Below, piece after piece: positions 35,118 through 44,935 of a DNA stretch of 46,558 bases (position 1 is the first letter of the stretch; each line of letters starts with the position of its first letter). The stretch comes from Candidatus Poribacteria bacterium. GTDB taxonomy: Bacteria > Poribacteria > WGA-4E > WGA-3G. The position numbers and the translations under genes were made by a program. The stretch covers positions 1-46,558 of the forward strand of contig RKRR01000142.1 in the NCBI GenBank assembly GCA_007571305.1, written 5' to 3'. The notes below the pieces were generated by a model. It was not told the DNA's origin, did no database searches, and saw nothing but the letters and a program-made list of their open reading frames with translations.

Positions 35118-36098
35118 TTGAAAGCTATTATGAGAACGGGCGATGGCGGACCGGAAGTTCTGCAATTAGGCGAAGTTCCATCGCCGAATCCAACAGAAAC
35201 ACAAGTCTTGGTAGATGTCCATGCGACTGCTTTAAATCGAGCCGATATGATTCAACGACGCGGTGGATATCCCCCTCCGCCGGGGGACTCCGAGATACTC
35301 GGATTAGAAATTGCTGGCACTATTTCAGCAATAGGCGATGCCGTGAAAGGGGTCGCGAAAGGAGACCGCGTTTTTGGACTCGTCGGCGGTGGTGGTTACG
35401 CAGAGCAAGCTGTTATTGATTACCGCATGGCAATGCCGATGCCTGACGAGTGGACTTTTGAACAGGCCGCCGCGGTGCCTGAAGTATTTTTTACAGCAAA
35501 TGATAACATTTTTACCCAGGGCAGATTATCGGCAGGTGAGACAATCTTGATTCATGCTGGAGGGAGCGGCGTTGGCACTGCTGGTATTCAAATTTCGCAT
35601 CATGCCGGTGCCACAGTTTTTATCACTGCAGGGACCCCGGAGAAAATTGAGAATGGCAAGGCACTCGGTGCGGTAGAGGGCATCAACTACAAAGAAAGCG
35701 ACTTCGTTGCTGAGATTCTACGTTTGACAGATGGACAAGGTGTAGATGTTGTTGTGGACTTTATCGGAGCATCCTATCTTGAACGGAACCTTTCCGTACT
35801 TAAAACAAAGGGTAGGCTTTTACAACTCGGATTAATCAGCGGTTCAGTCACAGAAATTAACCTCAACACAATGATGCGCAACAGGCTGCAATTGATAGGT
35901 TCAGTCCTGCGGACTCGCTCTATTGACGAAAAAATTGCGGTCACGCAACACTTCATGGATCGTTGGCTTCCTGAGTTGAAGAGCGGCAAAATCCGCCCTA
36001 TTATTGACACCGTTTTCCCATTAGCACAAGCACAACAGGCACATGAATATATGGAAGCTAATCGCAATTTCGGAAAAATTATATTGAAGGTGAGATAA
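35118..36098 (+). CDS. NAD(P)H quinone oxidoreductase-like MDR protein (PIG3/TP53I3 type)
   Basis: A zinc-free medium-chain dehydrogenase/reductase of 326 residues, the standard length. It would reduce quinones or enones using NADPH in the cytoplasm. The N-terminal GroES-like domain holds TALNRADMIQRRGGYPPPPG, typical of the PIG3 subfamily; the Rossmann domain has HAGGSGVGTAGIQ near residue 149 and GVDVVVDFIG near 207. The C-terminus ANRNFGKIILKV also fits. No structural or catalytic zinc cysteines are present. The start codon is TTG with AGGAG 7 bases upstream, a convincing ribosome-binding site. Transcribed alone from the promoter just upstream. Confidence 0.9.
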   Translation: MKAIMRTGDGGPEVLQLGEVPSPNPTETQVLVDVHATALNRADMIQRRGGYPPPPGDSEILGLEIAGTISAIGDAVKGVAKGDRVFGLVGGGGYAEQAVIDYRMAMPMPDEWTFEQAAAVPEVFFTANDNIFTQGRLSAGETILIHAGGSGVGTAGIQISHHAGATVFITAGTPEKIENGKALGAVEGINYKESDFVAEILRLTDGQGVDVVVDFIGASYLERNLSVLKTKGRLLQLGLISGSVTEINLNTMMRNRLQLIGSVLRTRSIDEKIAVTQHFMDRWLPELKSGKIRPIIDTVFPLAQAQQAHEYMEANRNFGKIILKVR

Positions 36099-36170
36099 AA
36101 AAAGTGAAGGATATGCCCTTCAGATAACACTTATAACACAAAATTTCGTATTCAAGATATCGGAGGAATA

Positions 36171-36265
36171 GTTGTTAGTTGTCAGCAGTCAGTAAAAAGG
36201 ATGTAAAGAGAAAGAATAACCGTTCCTGTTGCAAAGGCTACTGAAAACTGAAAACTGAAAACTGA
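36171..36265. repeat. Heptamer-type repeat element ending at the PorU-like start codon
   Basis: The left end reads GTTGTTAGTTGTCAGCAGTC and the right end CTGAAAACTGAAAACTGAAA ACTGA-type tandem units. The ends are loosely inverted copies of each other. The last base borders the ATG at 36266, so the gene has no Shine-Dalgarno. Confidence 0.65.
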
Positions 36266-39200
36266 ATGCTGTTCTCAAAACGAATAGGGGCGGAGTGCAG
36301 ACCTATATACCTTTTATTCAGATTTAGTATTATACTCGGCATCCAAATTCTCATCTTCATAGGCGGGGTTTGTAACCCCGATTCCTTCGCAGAGATTACC
36401 CAAACTACATCAGAAGACGGAATTACCCTTCAATTTACCTTACCAGAACTGACTATATCCGAGGTAATTCGAGATAATATCCGCTACCAGGAGGCGCGTT
36501 ACGCTGATTGTCGCTTCACTGACGAACCGGGAAACCCTAAAGTTCCTGTCACTCGCCTCATGTTGGGTGTACCCGCGGCGGCTACAATTGAAGCGGTTGA
36601 TGTCTCTGCCGCGTCTACTGAGACACGCACCGGTGTCCGTCTGGTTCCTGTTCCGATTTTCGATATATATGAAGATTCCTCCTACAGAGATACACAGCAC
36701 TCAGCTTCGCAACGCTGGTCGGAAAGTGGTAGCGCGTATTCAAAGGAAAATAGTTCATTTTCCGGAAATCGCTCCTACCCGGGACAACCTCTCGCTCGGA
36801 TCGTACGTAAAGGCTATATTCGTAGTCAACGTGTTATCGCATTAGCACTCTATCCTGTGCAATATCTACCGAACACCCGCCAACTTCGCTTATATTCGCG
36901 CTTCACAGTGAATATACGTTTCGCCTATACAAAACAGGGAGGCCCGCTAACGGCACAGCGGAGCGGTTCACAAACTTTTCATAACCGAGGGATAATTGCC
37001 CCAGAATCAGAAACTTTTGAACGTGCATTCTCTCATCAGCTCCTCAATGCTGAGCAAGCCGCTCGCTTCCGAGCACCCCGTCCACTCGTCCCTGCGGCAC
37101 CAACGTTCATTCCTAACGGGGGCGATGAAACACGTTATAAGCTGTTTATCCAAGAGACAGGTATCTACGCAGTGACAGCGGCATCTCTACAAGACGATTG
37201 GGGTATAGATCTCATTGGTACGCATCCTACGAGACTTCGACTCACACAAGGAAATAGAGATGTTCCTGTCTACATGAGTGGTGCGGCGGATGGAAGTTTC
37301 GACCCGAACGATGCTATCTTTTTCCTTGGTCATAAGTCTAAAAATAGATATAGTCGTTGGAATGTCTATTGGCTCACAGTTGACAACAGTGGACGCATTC
37401 CCACACGGGTGCCGCAAATTACTGCCAGTCCCACAGACCAAACAGCAACACAAGTTCCCACCTTTCGCTCTAAAGTGGATTTTGAAGAGGACCACCTGAC
37501 GAGTAACCTCGAATTTGTCCATACCGAGACTGTTTCGCCTGGTGACAAGCACGGTTGGTTTGATGCCTTAGATTTCTGGTATTGGGATGGTATCAAAAAT
37601 GGAGGCGATGCCGCCGAGATGCGTCTCGAATTTCCGCTTTATGATGTCGCAAAAAGTTTCGATCCACCACGTATCTCCGTTGATTTGCAGGGCGGCACAC
37701 CGGTATCGCATGAAATCTTGGTCGCTATTAATGGGGTGCGGATTGACTTTGCTGAGTGGGAACAGCAAGACACACTCACTATTGGACGTACCTTGCGCAC
37801 TTGGGATACACTCAAGGATAGTACCAAAGGTGAGCAAAATGTGTTGTCTTTAGCCAGAGTTGACAGCAACGTTGATGACGATACTACCCGATATCCATAT
37901 CATGTCTACCTCAACCGTTTTTCTGTTGAATATACTCGCCTCTTTCGAGCTGTTGCTGACGAGTTATGGTTCAGATCACCCGCTACCGATACGACTTCCC
38001 AAAAGCAGCTTCCCGGTGGACGTAAACTCCAATATAAAATCGAGGCGTTCCGGGACCCGGGGATACATATTTTTGAAACGGATGGGACGCATCTCACCGC
38101 TCGGATGCAGGGTGTGAATGTGGAATCAGGAGCAGGAGGTTCCAATTCATATAATGCCCTTTTCCAAGTGCTTGACACCCGAAGCACACAATTTATCGCT
38201 GTTTCCAATACGGCATTGCATCAACCAGAGCGGATTGAAGTCGTTGCACCTACAGACTTAGCAACTGCAGTACACGGTGCTGACTATCTGGTTGTGACAC
38301 ACCCAAACTTTCTGTCTGCAGCGCAAAGATTGGCAGCATGGCGTACGACTCCTGGTGGTGGCGGATACCGCACGAAAATTGTTACAACCAATGATATTTA
38401 CAATACCTTTAGTGATGGCGGTGTAAGCCCGAAAGCAATTAAGGCGTTTCTAAAGCATGCGTATCAGTCTTGGACCCCGCCGGCACCGACGTACGTAGTC
38501 TTTTTCGGCGATGGCACCTTCGATTTTCGCGGCATTGACACAGACATTTACGCTGAACCGCCTGAATTGACTGGATATATTCCTACCCATTATATTCGCA
38601 CCGATTCCTTCGGACGGACCGCGGCAGATCATTGGTATGCAACCGTCTCTGGACACGATGAGTTCACCGATTTCTATCTCGGCAGGCTCAGTATTGAGAA
38701 CATGGACCAAGCTGACGCTGTTGTTGACAAGATCATCGATTACGAAAGGACACCGCCCAACGGAGACTGGAGAAGAAGAATTATTTCTGTTGCTGACGAC
38801 GAAGTTAGCAATTCTGGAGATTTTATTTTCAAGAAAAGCCTCGATGAAATTGCGAAAGATCACACCCGTCTTGGATATGAGACCGTTGAAGTTTTCCTTG
38901 AAGATGTTATCGACCGAGTAGAAGCACGTCCGGCGGATTATCCTGGACTCCTTCCACAACGTGTTGCAAAAAATAAAATCATTGAGGCACTTGGAGAGGG
39001 TGCTGTACTCGCACAATACGCTGGACATGGGGGGAGAATCGTTTGGGCGCACGAAGCAATCTTTGATAATGCTTCTGTTGATCAAGTTGATGAAACCGCA
39101 AAGATTCCTTTCATGTTAGTCCTCAGTTGTTACAACGGTTATTTCGACAAGCCCGGTGAACCGAGTATGGCAGAGAAGTTGTTACGTAAAGAGAGGGGCG

Positions 39201-42200
39201 GTATCATCGGCATGTTGAGTGCGACCCGTCTCACCTATGGTAGTGGAAACGATGCACTCAACCGCATTATTTTCGACATGCTCTTTAAACGGAACGTCCG
39301 ACAACTCGGTCCCTTGAGTTTCGACTCAAAGGTCGAGCTGCTGATGACAGAGGGCACGGGTCAGATTGACATTATGATGGAATATACGCTTTTTGGGGAT
39401 CCTGCCTTGCAAATTGCGATCGCTAATGGTGAAATTCAGCCCACTATTGAGACGAAAACAGTTGAACCAGGGGACACCCTCCGAGTTGCTTCAGGACATG
39501 TAAAAACAGCTACTTACGATGCAGCGACTCGAACAAAACGTTTTGTGACCGATACCACTTTTAACGGATCACTCACCGTCAAAGCACTCTTTCCTGGAAA
39601 AACAGCCGTCGCCCAAGGCGTTTCGGGGCCGGTGAGATACTATACCGGGGATGTTGTTCTGACAAAGACGCTTGCTGTTAACCGCGGTGCCTATCCTGCG
39701 GTGACTTTCTCTGTCCCGAAAAACATTGCCAGCGGTGATGCTCATGTCGAGTATTATGCACAAAGCGACACGACTGTTGCTGTTGGTGGTGATGGGTTTA
39801 CCGTTAATATCCCAAAAATCCTCGATATTAGACCTGAATTAGTCGGTGAGGACAAATTCCGCATCTCTGTTCAAGTCTCCGAAGAAAAAGAGCAGTTATT
39901 TCTTGTCCTTTTGGAGTGGCGCAATCCACAAAACAGAGAATGGGAGAATGTTCGACTCGTTCCTGCAGATCCGCCATTATCAGAAGACGGATGGTGGACA
40001 GTGCCTGAGCCACTAAACGCACCTACGGACGGTTCGGTTATCCGGTATAATCTGCAAGTCACGGATATAGATAACAATACGGTTACAAGTGACAGACTTC
40101 AATATTACCCTTACGTATATCCTAATCTTACGATTGTGGAGGTCGACAGAACCAGCCGAATTGGGTACGGCTACAACTCCAAAACGGAGCAGTGGTACCT
40201 CTCTGCGGATGTACAGGTAGAAGGGGAAAGCATAGAAACCCCTATTGAAGTTGCTTTTTTCAGTGGTAATCCAGATGTTAACGACGATATGCTTGTTGAC
40301 GACGATGTAAATCTTATCGGGACTACTCGCATCCGACCCAACGACTGGGTGCAACGCACGCCGTTGGCGGACTCCGATACAGGGAAGGATGTTTATGAGC
40401 CGGACCCGCTGAATACACTCCCAATTGCAACTGCTACTTTAAATTTGCCTTCTGAATATAGTGGGGGCCAACTGCCTCTCGGCACACACGACATATTTGT
40501 CTATATCGATGTGACGAAAACTGAGGCAGACCAGCCGGGTAATGTCCTTGAAAACGATGAGGAAGATAATATTTCCTACCGACGACTCTTTGTTGATATG
40601 GGTGTGGCAGAAACAGCCTCTTCAGGTCAGATCACCAGTTTGGACCGGAACTGCGTTATCACTGTTCCACCCGGTAGTTTTCAAGAAACAGCAGTACTGG
40701 CAGTCCGCTCCTTAAATGAACGGGCGTTTGCCACCGTGGGGAAGAGTTCCCCTGATATAACTGCGAAACCCTCATCGAACGGAATGTCCAACAGTGTGCC
40801 GCTTCCTGGAGCCATCGCTTACGGCTATGAAATCGTTGTCGGCGATCAGTTATCAGCTGCCAGTAGTCAGAACCTCTTACCTGATAGCCAAGGATCAGTA
40901 GTTGATAACAACATTAAACTTGCCTCTCCGGTAGCGATCGACTTGAACTTCGACCTCGGTGAGCTCAGGGCACAGCTCACGCGAGAATTATTGGGTGGTA
41001 TGGAATCCGAGGAGACACCCTTGGAAGAAGAACCCAATGATTTGGGAGTCACGGATACAATTGACGCTGCTGTCGTATCCCGGGCACGTGAGTTGGGTAT
41101 CTATATATTTAACTCGACACTCGGAAGTTGGACGAGACTCCCGTCCCAACAACTCACCGATGCTACAGGCGCGTTACAGCAGCGCATGCATGTAACAAAT
41201 GTGAGTGAAGAAAACATTGGGGATAGTGCCCTCCGCGATGTCCATATCCAACCCGAAGGCACGCGAGCTGGAAAATATGTCCTCTTTTTCACAGGTTCTC
41301 AAACCTATCGGCTTTTCCTCGCCCCTTCAGTAGGCGATACACGGAAACTGGGATCGTTAGAAGTTATTTCATCAGTGGAGCAGCTTGCAAACTTTAGTAC
41401 AGACTCCCCAAATTTTAGACACGGATTCTCGGTTAATGTAGAATTTAATTTTGAAAAACCTTTGTCATTCGGGGATGTCTTGACATTCAACATAACTTCC
41501 CTTACACAGCCTGCGGAAGTAGAAACCGATCTTGATTTCCCTCAACAAGCGCGGCGTTGGTATGCATCTGGATTCAGGGACGATAACCAGGGTACGGGGA
41601 CCGTCAGTTACATTGAACTTCCACCCGACACGGCTATGCCTGAAGATAAGTGGATTATCTTCTTTCTTACTGATACTGAATTTCAGGTTGAAGGTGAGAG
41701 AACCGGTATTTTGCGTTCCCAAACCGATGGAAACCAACCTTTGCGTGGAACAGTCGAAGAACCTTTCTCCTACAAACCCTACGGCTTGCGCTTTCAACTC
41801 ACGCAAGGCGAACGTTCCTTTGCTCCTGGGGATAGATTTCGGTTTCAAACCCGACCCGTCGGCACTATTCGGGCTACAACGGATCAGCTCGGACCAATTA
41901 CGTTGTTGTATACTGACGATGCTGTGCCACCAGATATACAACTCACTATTGGCAATCAACAACACTTTATTTCGGGAGATGCAACGGATTCAGAACCCCT
42001 CATCGGAGCAACATTAACTGACCCGAGTGGACTGGATTACCTCACCCGTCCGCTTTTGTTGGAAATTGGAGATGCGTTCGGTGAGTATGAACGTATCAAT
42101 CCAGAGGCATACCAGGTGACACATCATCCGGGCTCAAATCAACTCGTGTTGACGTATCCATCCCCAGAGCTTGAACCGAGAGAATATGAGATGCGCCTCA

Positions 42201-42556
42201 CCGCGAGCGATGTCCATGGAAACACGGATACAAAACAGATCACATTCAGAGTCCATGACGCTTTGCAACTGCTGTCATTTCTCAACTATCCAAATCCTTT
42301 TCCACGTAAAACGACGCTCACTTGCGAATTAACAGCACCCGCCGACTCCCTTGTTGTGAAAATTTATACGCTGAGTGGACGGCTCATCCGGGAACTTTCT
42401 TTCCCAGCAACTCCTGGATTTCTGATGGTGGAATGGGATGGCAGAGATGCTGATGGAGTTGAAGTTGCAAATGGTGTCTACTATGCTAAACTCCAAGTCC
42501 GGCGCGACGGTGAAAAAGATATAACCGAAATACTCAAAATGATGAAATTGCGTTAG
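36266..42556 (+). CDS. PorU-like giant C25 (gingipain-family) peptidase, putative type IX sortase
   Basis: The 2096-residue product has a signal-type segment (LLFRFSIILGIQILIFIGG). An N-terminal beta-rich region (about 40-660) precedes a gingipain C25 domain: VVTHPNFLSAAQRLAAW, YVVFFGDGTFDF, and TDFYLGRLSIENMDQAD, with the catalytic histidine H921 in YAGHGGRIVW and cysteine C955 in LVLSCYNGYFDKP, then GIIGMLSATRLTYGSGN. PorU removes C-terminal signals from type IX cargo at the cell surface. The C-terminus (about 2006-2096) is a FlgD-Ig/type IX sorting-like domain: NYPNPF, VVKIYTLSGRLIREL, WDGRDADGVEVANGVYY, ending KMMKLR. Bacteroidetes PorU is near 1150 residues; here about 900 more lie between peptidase and tail, including a CARDB-like part and a repeat-derived insert (40845-40909). 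The PorV-like gene is next. It could also be a secreted gingipain-like protease rather than a sortase. Confidence 0.8.
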   Translation: MLFSKRIGAECRPIYLLFRFSIILGIQILIFIGGVCNPDSFAEITQTTSEDGITLQFTLPELTISEVIRDNIRYQEARYADCRFTDEPGNPKVPVTRLMLGVPAAATIEAVDVSAASTETRTGVRLVPVPIFDIYEDSSYRDTQHSASQRWSESGSAYSKENSSFSGNRSYPGQPLARIVRKGYIRSQRVIALALYPVQYLPNTRQLRLYSRFTVNIRFAYTKQGGPLTAQRSGSQTFHNRGIIAPESETFERAFSHQLLNAEQAARFRAPRPLVPAAPTFIPNGGDETRYKLFIQETGIYAVTAASLQDDWGIDLIGTHPTRLRLTQGNRDVPVYMSGAADGSFDPNDAIFFLGHKSKNRYSRWNVYWLTVDNSGRIPTRVPQITASPTDQTATQVPTFRSKVDFEEDHLTSNLEFVHTETVSPGDKHGWFDALDFWYWDGIKNGGDAAEMRLEFPLYDVAKSFDPPRISVDLQGGTPVSHEILVAINGVRIDFAEWEQQDTLTIGRTLRTWDTLKDSTKGEQNVLSLARVDSNVDDDTTRYPYHVYLNRFSVEYTRLFRAVADELWFRSPATDTTSQKQLPGGRKLQYKIEAFRDPGIHIFETDGTHLTARMQGVNVESGAGGSNSYNALFQVLDTRSTQFIAVSNTALHQPERIEVVAPTDLATAVHGADYLVVTHPNFLSAAQRLAAWRTTPGGGGYRTKIVTTNDIYNTFSDGGVSPKAIKAFLKHAYQSWTPPAPTYVVFFGDGTFDFRGIDTDIYAEPPELTGYIPTHYIRTDSFGRTAADHWYATVSGHDEFTDFYLGRLSIENMDQADAVVDKIIDYERTPPNGDWRRRIISVADDEVSNSGDFIFKKSLDEIAKDHTRLGYETVEVFLEDVIDRVEARPADYPGLLPQRVAKNKIIEALGEGAVLAQYAGHGGRIVWAHEAIFDNASVDQVDETAKIPFMLVLSCYNGYFDKPGEPSMAEKLLRKERGGIIGMLSATRLTYGSGNDALNRIIFDMLFKRNVRQLGPLSFDSKVELLMTEGTGQIDIMMEYTLFGDPALQIAIANGEIQPTIETKTVEPGDTLRVASGHVKTATYDAATRTKRFVTDTTFNGSLTVKALFPGKTAVAQGVSGPVRYYTGDVVLTKTLAVNRGAYPAVTFSVPKNIASGDAHVEYYAQSDTTVAVGGDGFTVNIPKILDIRPELVGEDKFRISVQVSEEKEQLFLVLLEWRNPQNREWENVRLVPADPPLSEDGWWTVPEPLNAPTDGSVIRYNLQVTDIDNNTVTSDRLQYYPYVYPNLTIVEVDRTSRIGYGYNSKTEQWYLSADVQVEGESIETPIEVAFFSGNPDVNDDMLVDDDVNLIGTTRIRPNDWVQRTPLADSDTGKDVYEPDPLNTLPIATATLNLPSEYSGGQLPLGTHDIFVYIDVTKTEADQPGNVLENDEEDNISYRRLFVDMGVAETASSGQITSLDRNCVITVPPGSFQETAVLAVRSLNERAFATVGKSSPDITAKPSSNGMSNSVPLPGAIAYGYEIVVGDQLSAASSQNLLPDSQGSVVDNNIKLASPVAIDLNFDLGELRAQLTRELLGGMESEETPLEEEPNDLGVTDTIDAAVVSRARELGIYIFNSTLGSWTRLPSQQLTDATGALQQRMHVTNVSEENIGDSALRDVHIQPEGTRAGKYVLFFTGSQTYRLFLAPSVGDTRKLGSLEVISSVEQLANFSTDSPNFRHGFSVNVEFNFEKPLSFGDVLTFNITSLTQPAEVETDLDFPQQARRWYASGFRDDNQGTGTVSYIELPPDTAMPEDKWIIFFLTDTEFQVEGERTGILRSQTDGNQPLRGTVEEPFSYKPYGLRFQLTQGERSFAPGDRFRFQTRPVGTIRATTDQLGPITLLYTDDAVPPDIQLTIGNQQHFISGDATDSEPLIGATLTDPSGLDYLTRPLLLEIGDAFGEYERINPEAYQVTHHPGSNQLVLTYPSPELEPREYEMRLTASDVHGNTDTKQITFRVHDALQLLSFLNYPNPFPRKTTLTCELTAPADSLVVKIYTLSGRLIRELSFPATPGFLMVEWDGRDADGVEVANGVYYAKLQVRRDGEKDITEILKMMKLR
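40845..40909. repeat. Heptamer-type repeat insert inside the PorU-like gene
   Basis: The coding DNA reads ATCAGTTATCAGCTGCCAGT and, at the other end, GGATCAGTAGTTGATAAC, the same type of sequence as the intergenic elements. It is translated in frame as DQLSAASSQNLLPDSQGS, within a linker. Confidence 0.6.
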
Positions 42557-42638
42557 GGATTATCGGTTCGGTTTTTATTTCACGAAAAAAACTTTCAGTT
42601 GTTAGTCATCAGTTAAGGGATTCCTTGTGGTTATTATA

Positions 42639-42751
42639 ACCTAAGTTGCTACTGGCGTAGCATAACCTGTTAGGTTGCGCGTAGGCGAACGGTCTCCTAC
42701 GCTACGAACTGCTGCGGATCCTGAGCGTTTTTCAAAAAAATAGCAGATGAA
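42639..42751. mobile_element. MITE-like element, family M, inverted and truncated copy C
   Basis: The left end ACCTAAGTTGC is intact. Relative to copies A and D the inside is inverted (GTAGCATAACCTGTTAGGTT, then CGAACTGCTGCGGATCCTGA) and it stops after TAGCAGATGAA, lacking the other end. It lies between the PorU-like and PorV-like genes. Confidence 0.7.
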
Positions 42752-42795
42752 CCTCACACAGTGCACCTGTTTAACTGAAAACCAATAAGAAAAAA

Positions 42796-43854
42796 ATGAA
42801 ACATTCGAAAAGAAATAATTTCTACATCATTTTGACTGTAATTGCGTTCTGTGTGGGCGCGCTCCAATCCGTTGATGCAAGATACACTGCTGATTTCTTA
42901 ACGCTTGGAGTTGGAGCCCGCGCGCTTGCTATGGGTGGTGCAGGCACTGCTCTCAGTGACAATGCTTACGCGCCCTATTGGAATCCCGCTGGATTGGGGC
43001 AACTCACTCGATATGAAGTCAGTTTCATGCACTCCACGCTCAATGGGGAGGACGCTTACGATTTTGTCAGTTATATCCATCCACTCAAGAAACGAGGCGC
43101 AATCGGTGTCAGTTGGCTCCGCGTCGGTGTTGACGATATTCCTATTACCAGTCTGCCCGTGATCAGCCGCCCTGTCGGCCCCGAAAACCGTCCAGAGGTA
43201 GTCGGGTCTTTTAACAACACTGATAACGCCTTTCTTTTTGCTCATGGCTGGGGACTACCCGCTTTGCGCGGTATTCATCTACGGTTTGGTGGAACGCTCA
43301 AACTCCTCTATATGAGTGGGTATCGAAGCACGAATGCCATCGGCGGTGGAGCAGATGTCGGTATTATCGCAATGACCAACCCGGAAAAATCTCATCGATT
43401 CATGCTGGGGGTACAGGCGAGTGATGCCTTTACGACGAAACTCTATTGGAATACACCACCCCCATCGGCGGATCTTACGTCTCATACCGAAACGATACTG
43501 CCGCATCTGAAAATCGGCATCGCCACGATACATTCGCTCTCTATCTTCCGAAGTACACTTATCCTTGCATTGGATACCTACATCCAGAATCGAGGTCAAT
43601 CTGAGGTCGAAGTACCGCAGGGAAGCCCAGTGGAGTTGCATGCTGGTGTCGAATGGACGCTTTTCGACCTACTTGCCTTGCGGGTTGGGATGGCGGAACG
43701 TAGTGGAAGTCTTGAGAATATTCGCCAGTTGACTGCGGGGGTTGGGTTAAATCTCCGATTCGTCACAGGGGCAGGGGCGGGGTTAGACTATGCGTTTGCG
43801 AACCATCCTGCGTTAGGTAACAGCCACCGTATATCCCTCAGAATTAGGTTTTAA
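42796..43854 (+). CDS. PorV/PorQ-family outer-membrane beta-barrel protein
   Basis: A 352-residue protein with a signal peptide (IILTVIAFCVGALQSVDA). The mature start is the family hallmark: ADFLTLGVGARALAMGGAGTA (in part), then NAYAPYWNPAGL and VSFMHSTLNGEDAYDFVSY; alternating strands follow and the chain ends in an outer-membrane-type aromatic, SLRIRF. PorV/LptO carries type IX cargo from the translocon to PorU, and belongs with FadL-like barrels (UPF0164). The gene directly follows the PorU-like gene on the same strand, as porU-porV do in Bacteroidetes. An orphan barrel of the wider UPF0164 family is the alternative. The ATG has no strong Shine-Dalgarno. Confidence 0.85.
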   Translation: MKHSKRNNFYIILTVIAFCVGALQSVDARYTADFLTLGVGARALAMGGAGTALSDNAYAPYWNPAGLGQLTRYEVSFMHSTLNGEDAYDFVSYIHPLKKRGAIGVSWLRVGVDDIPITSLPVISRPVGPENRPEVVGSFNNTDNAFLFAHGWGLPALRGIHLRFGGTLKLLYMSGYRSTNAIGGGADVGIIAMTNPEKSHRFMLGVQASDAFTTKLYWNTPPPSADLTSHTETILPHLKIGIATIHSLSIFRSTLILALDTYIQNRGQSEVEVPQGSPVELHAGVEWTLFDLLALRVGMAERSGSLENIRQLTAGVGLNLRFVTGAGAGLDYAFANHPALGNSHRISLRIRF

Positions 43855-43902
43855 ATAGTTGTGAGTAGCGTATTAGGGTTCTGTTTTATAGATGAAGAGT
43901 TC

Positions 43903-44865
43903 TTAGTCTTCTCGTAGAGGCATTGGAGATGTGAGATTCCAGAGACGGATTGTGCCATCTTCACTTCCACTTGCAAGCGTTACGCCGTCCGGACTGAAGG
44001 CGACGCTCCTGATGTGTGCTGTATGTCTTGTAAGGACCGTACGTTGTTCGCCTGTTGCAATGTTCCAGAGGCGGATTGTCTTGTCCACGCTCCCACTTAC
44101 GATTGTCCGTCCATCAGGATTGAAAGCGACACTGAGAATTCGATCTGTATGTCCAACGAATGTTTTCAATTGCTGTCCTGTGGTTGTATCCCATAGACGG
44201 ACAGTTTTGTCCCAACTTCCGCTTACGATTGTTCGTCCGTCGGGACTGAAGGCGATACTATGGACCCAACTTGTATGTCCGGCGAACGTTTTCAATTGTT
44301 CGCTTGTGGCAGTATCCCACAGTTGGATGATATGACCGCTTCCGCTTGCTATTTTTTTCCCATCACTACTAAACACGACGCTAAAAATATTCGCAGTATT
44401 TTCAGTAAGGGTTTTCATCGTTTTACCGGTTGCTACATCCCAAATATAGAGGTTTCCATCTTCACTACCACTTGCGAGTATCTTGCTGTCAGGACTGAAG
44501 GCAACAGTATTGACCCAATGCAGGGCATTCGTTATTTCTGCCCTTATGACTCTGAGCTGCCCGCCGGTGGCAGCATCCCAGATGCAGATAGTTTCGCGCG
44601 CCTCAATCCCGCCGGCAATCATACGTCCATCTGGACTGAAAGCAACACTATTGATGTCAGCGGTGAAACTCCCCGCAATATCTACCCAAAATGTTTGATT
44701 CGTTTTTACTTCCTGTCCGGTGGCAACGTCCCAGAGTCGGATAGTGTTATCTGTATCGCTTGCCAGTGTTGAGCCATCCGGACTGAACGCGACACTATAG
44801 ACTCCCCTCCTATTAGCGACTTTAATGGAGATGTGGAACGGGTCTTGAACGGAAGTTGTTTTCAT
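43903..44865 (-). CDS. Seven-bladed WD40-repeat protein
   Basis: The 320 residues consist of seven WD40 units with little else: each has the form VxSVAFSPDGxxxASGSxDxTIRLWDxATG (for example VHSIAFSPDGRTIVSGSWDK and VNTVAFSPDSKILASGSEDG), so one closed propeller is predicted. No signal peptide or enzymatic domain, hence a cytoplasmic interaction scaffold. The high similarity between units suggests recent duplication or exchange of blades. It lies 70 bases after anmK on the same strand and might be co-transcribed. It is convergent with the PorV-like gene. Confidence 0.9.
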   Translation of the reverse strand: MKTTSVQDPFHISIKVANRRGVYSVAFSPDGSTLASDTDNTIRLWDVATGQEVKTNQTFWVDIAGSFTADINSVAFSPDGRMIAGGIEARETICIWDAATGGQLRVIRAEITNALHWVNTVAFSPDSKILASGSEDGNLYIWDVATGKTMKTLTENTANIFSVVFSSDGKKIASGSGHIIQLWDTATSEQLKTFAGHTSWVHSIAFSPDGRTIVSGSWDKTVRLWDTTTGQQLKTFVGHTDRILSVAFNPDGRTIVSGSVDKTIRLWNIATGEQRTVLTRHTAHIRSVAFSPDGVTLASGSEDGTIRLWNLTSPMPLRED

Positions 44866-44935
44866 TTCAAATTTTCTGATTACCTTATGGTGATGCTACT
44901 GAGAAGTAAAGCCGTTGCATAACTTTGTAAAGGAA

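Noticed and set aside
44260..44772. Plus-strand 170-codon frame opposite the WD40 gene
   Set aside because: It is the antisense shadow of the repetitive WD40 coding sequence.
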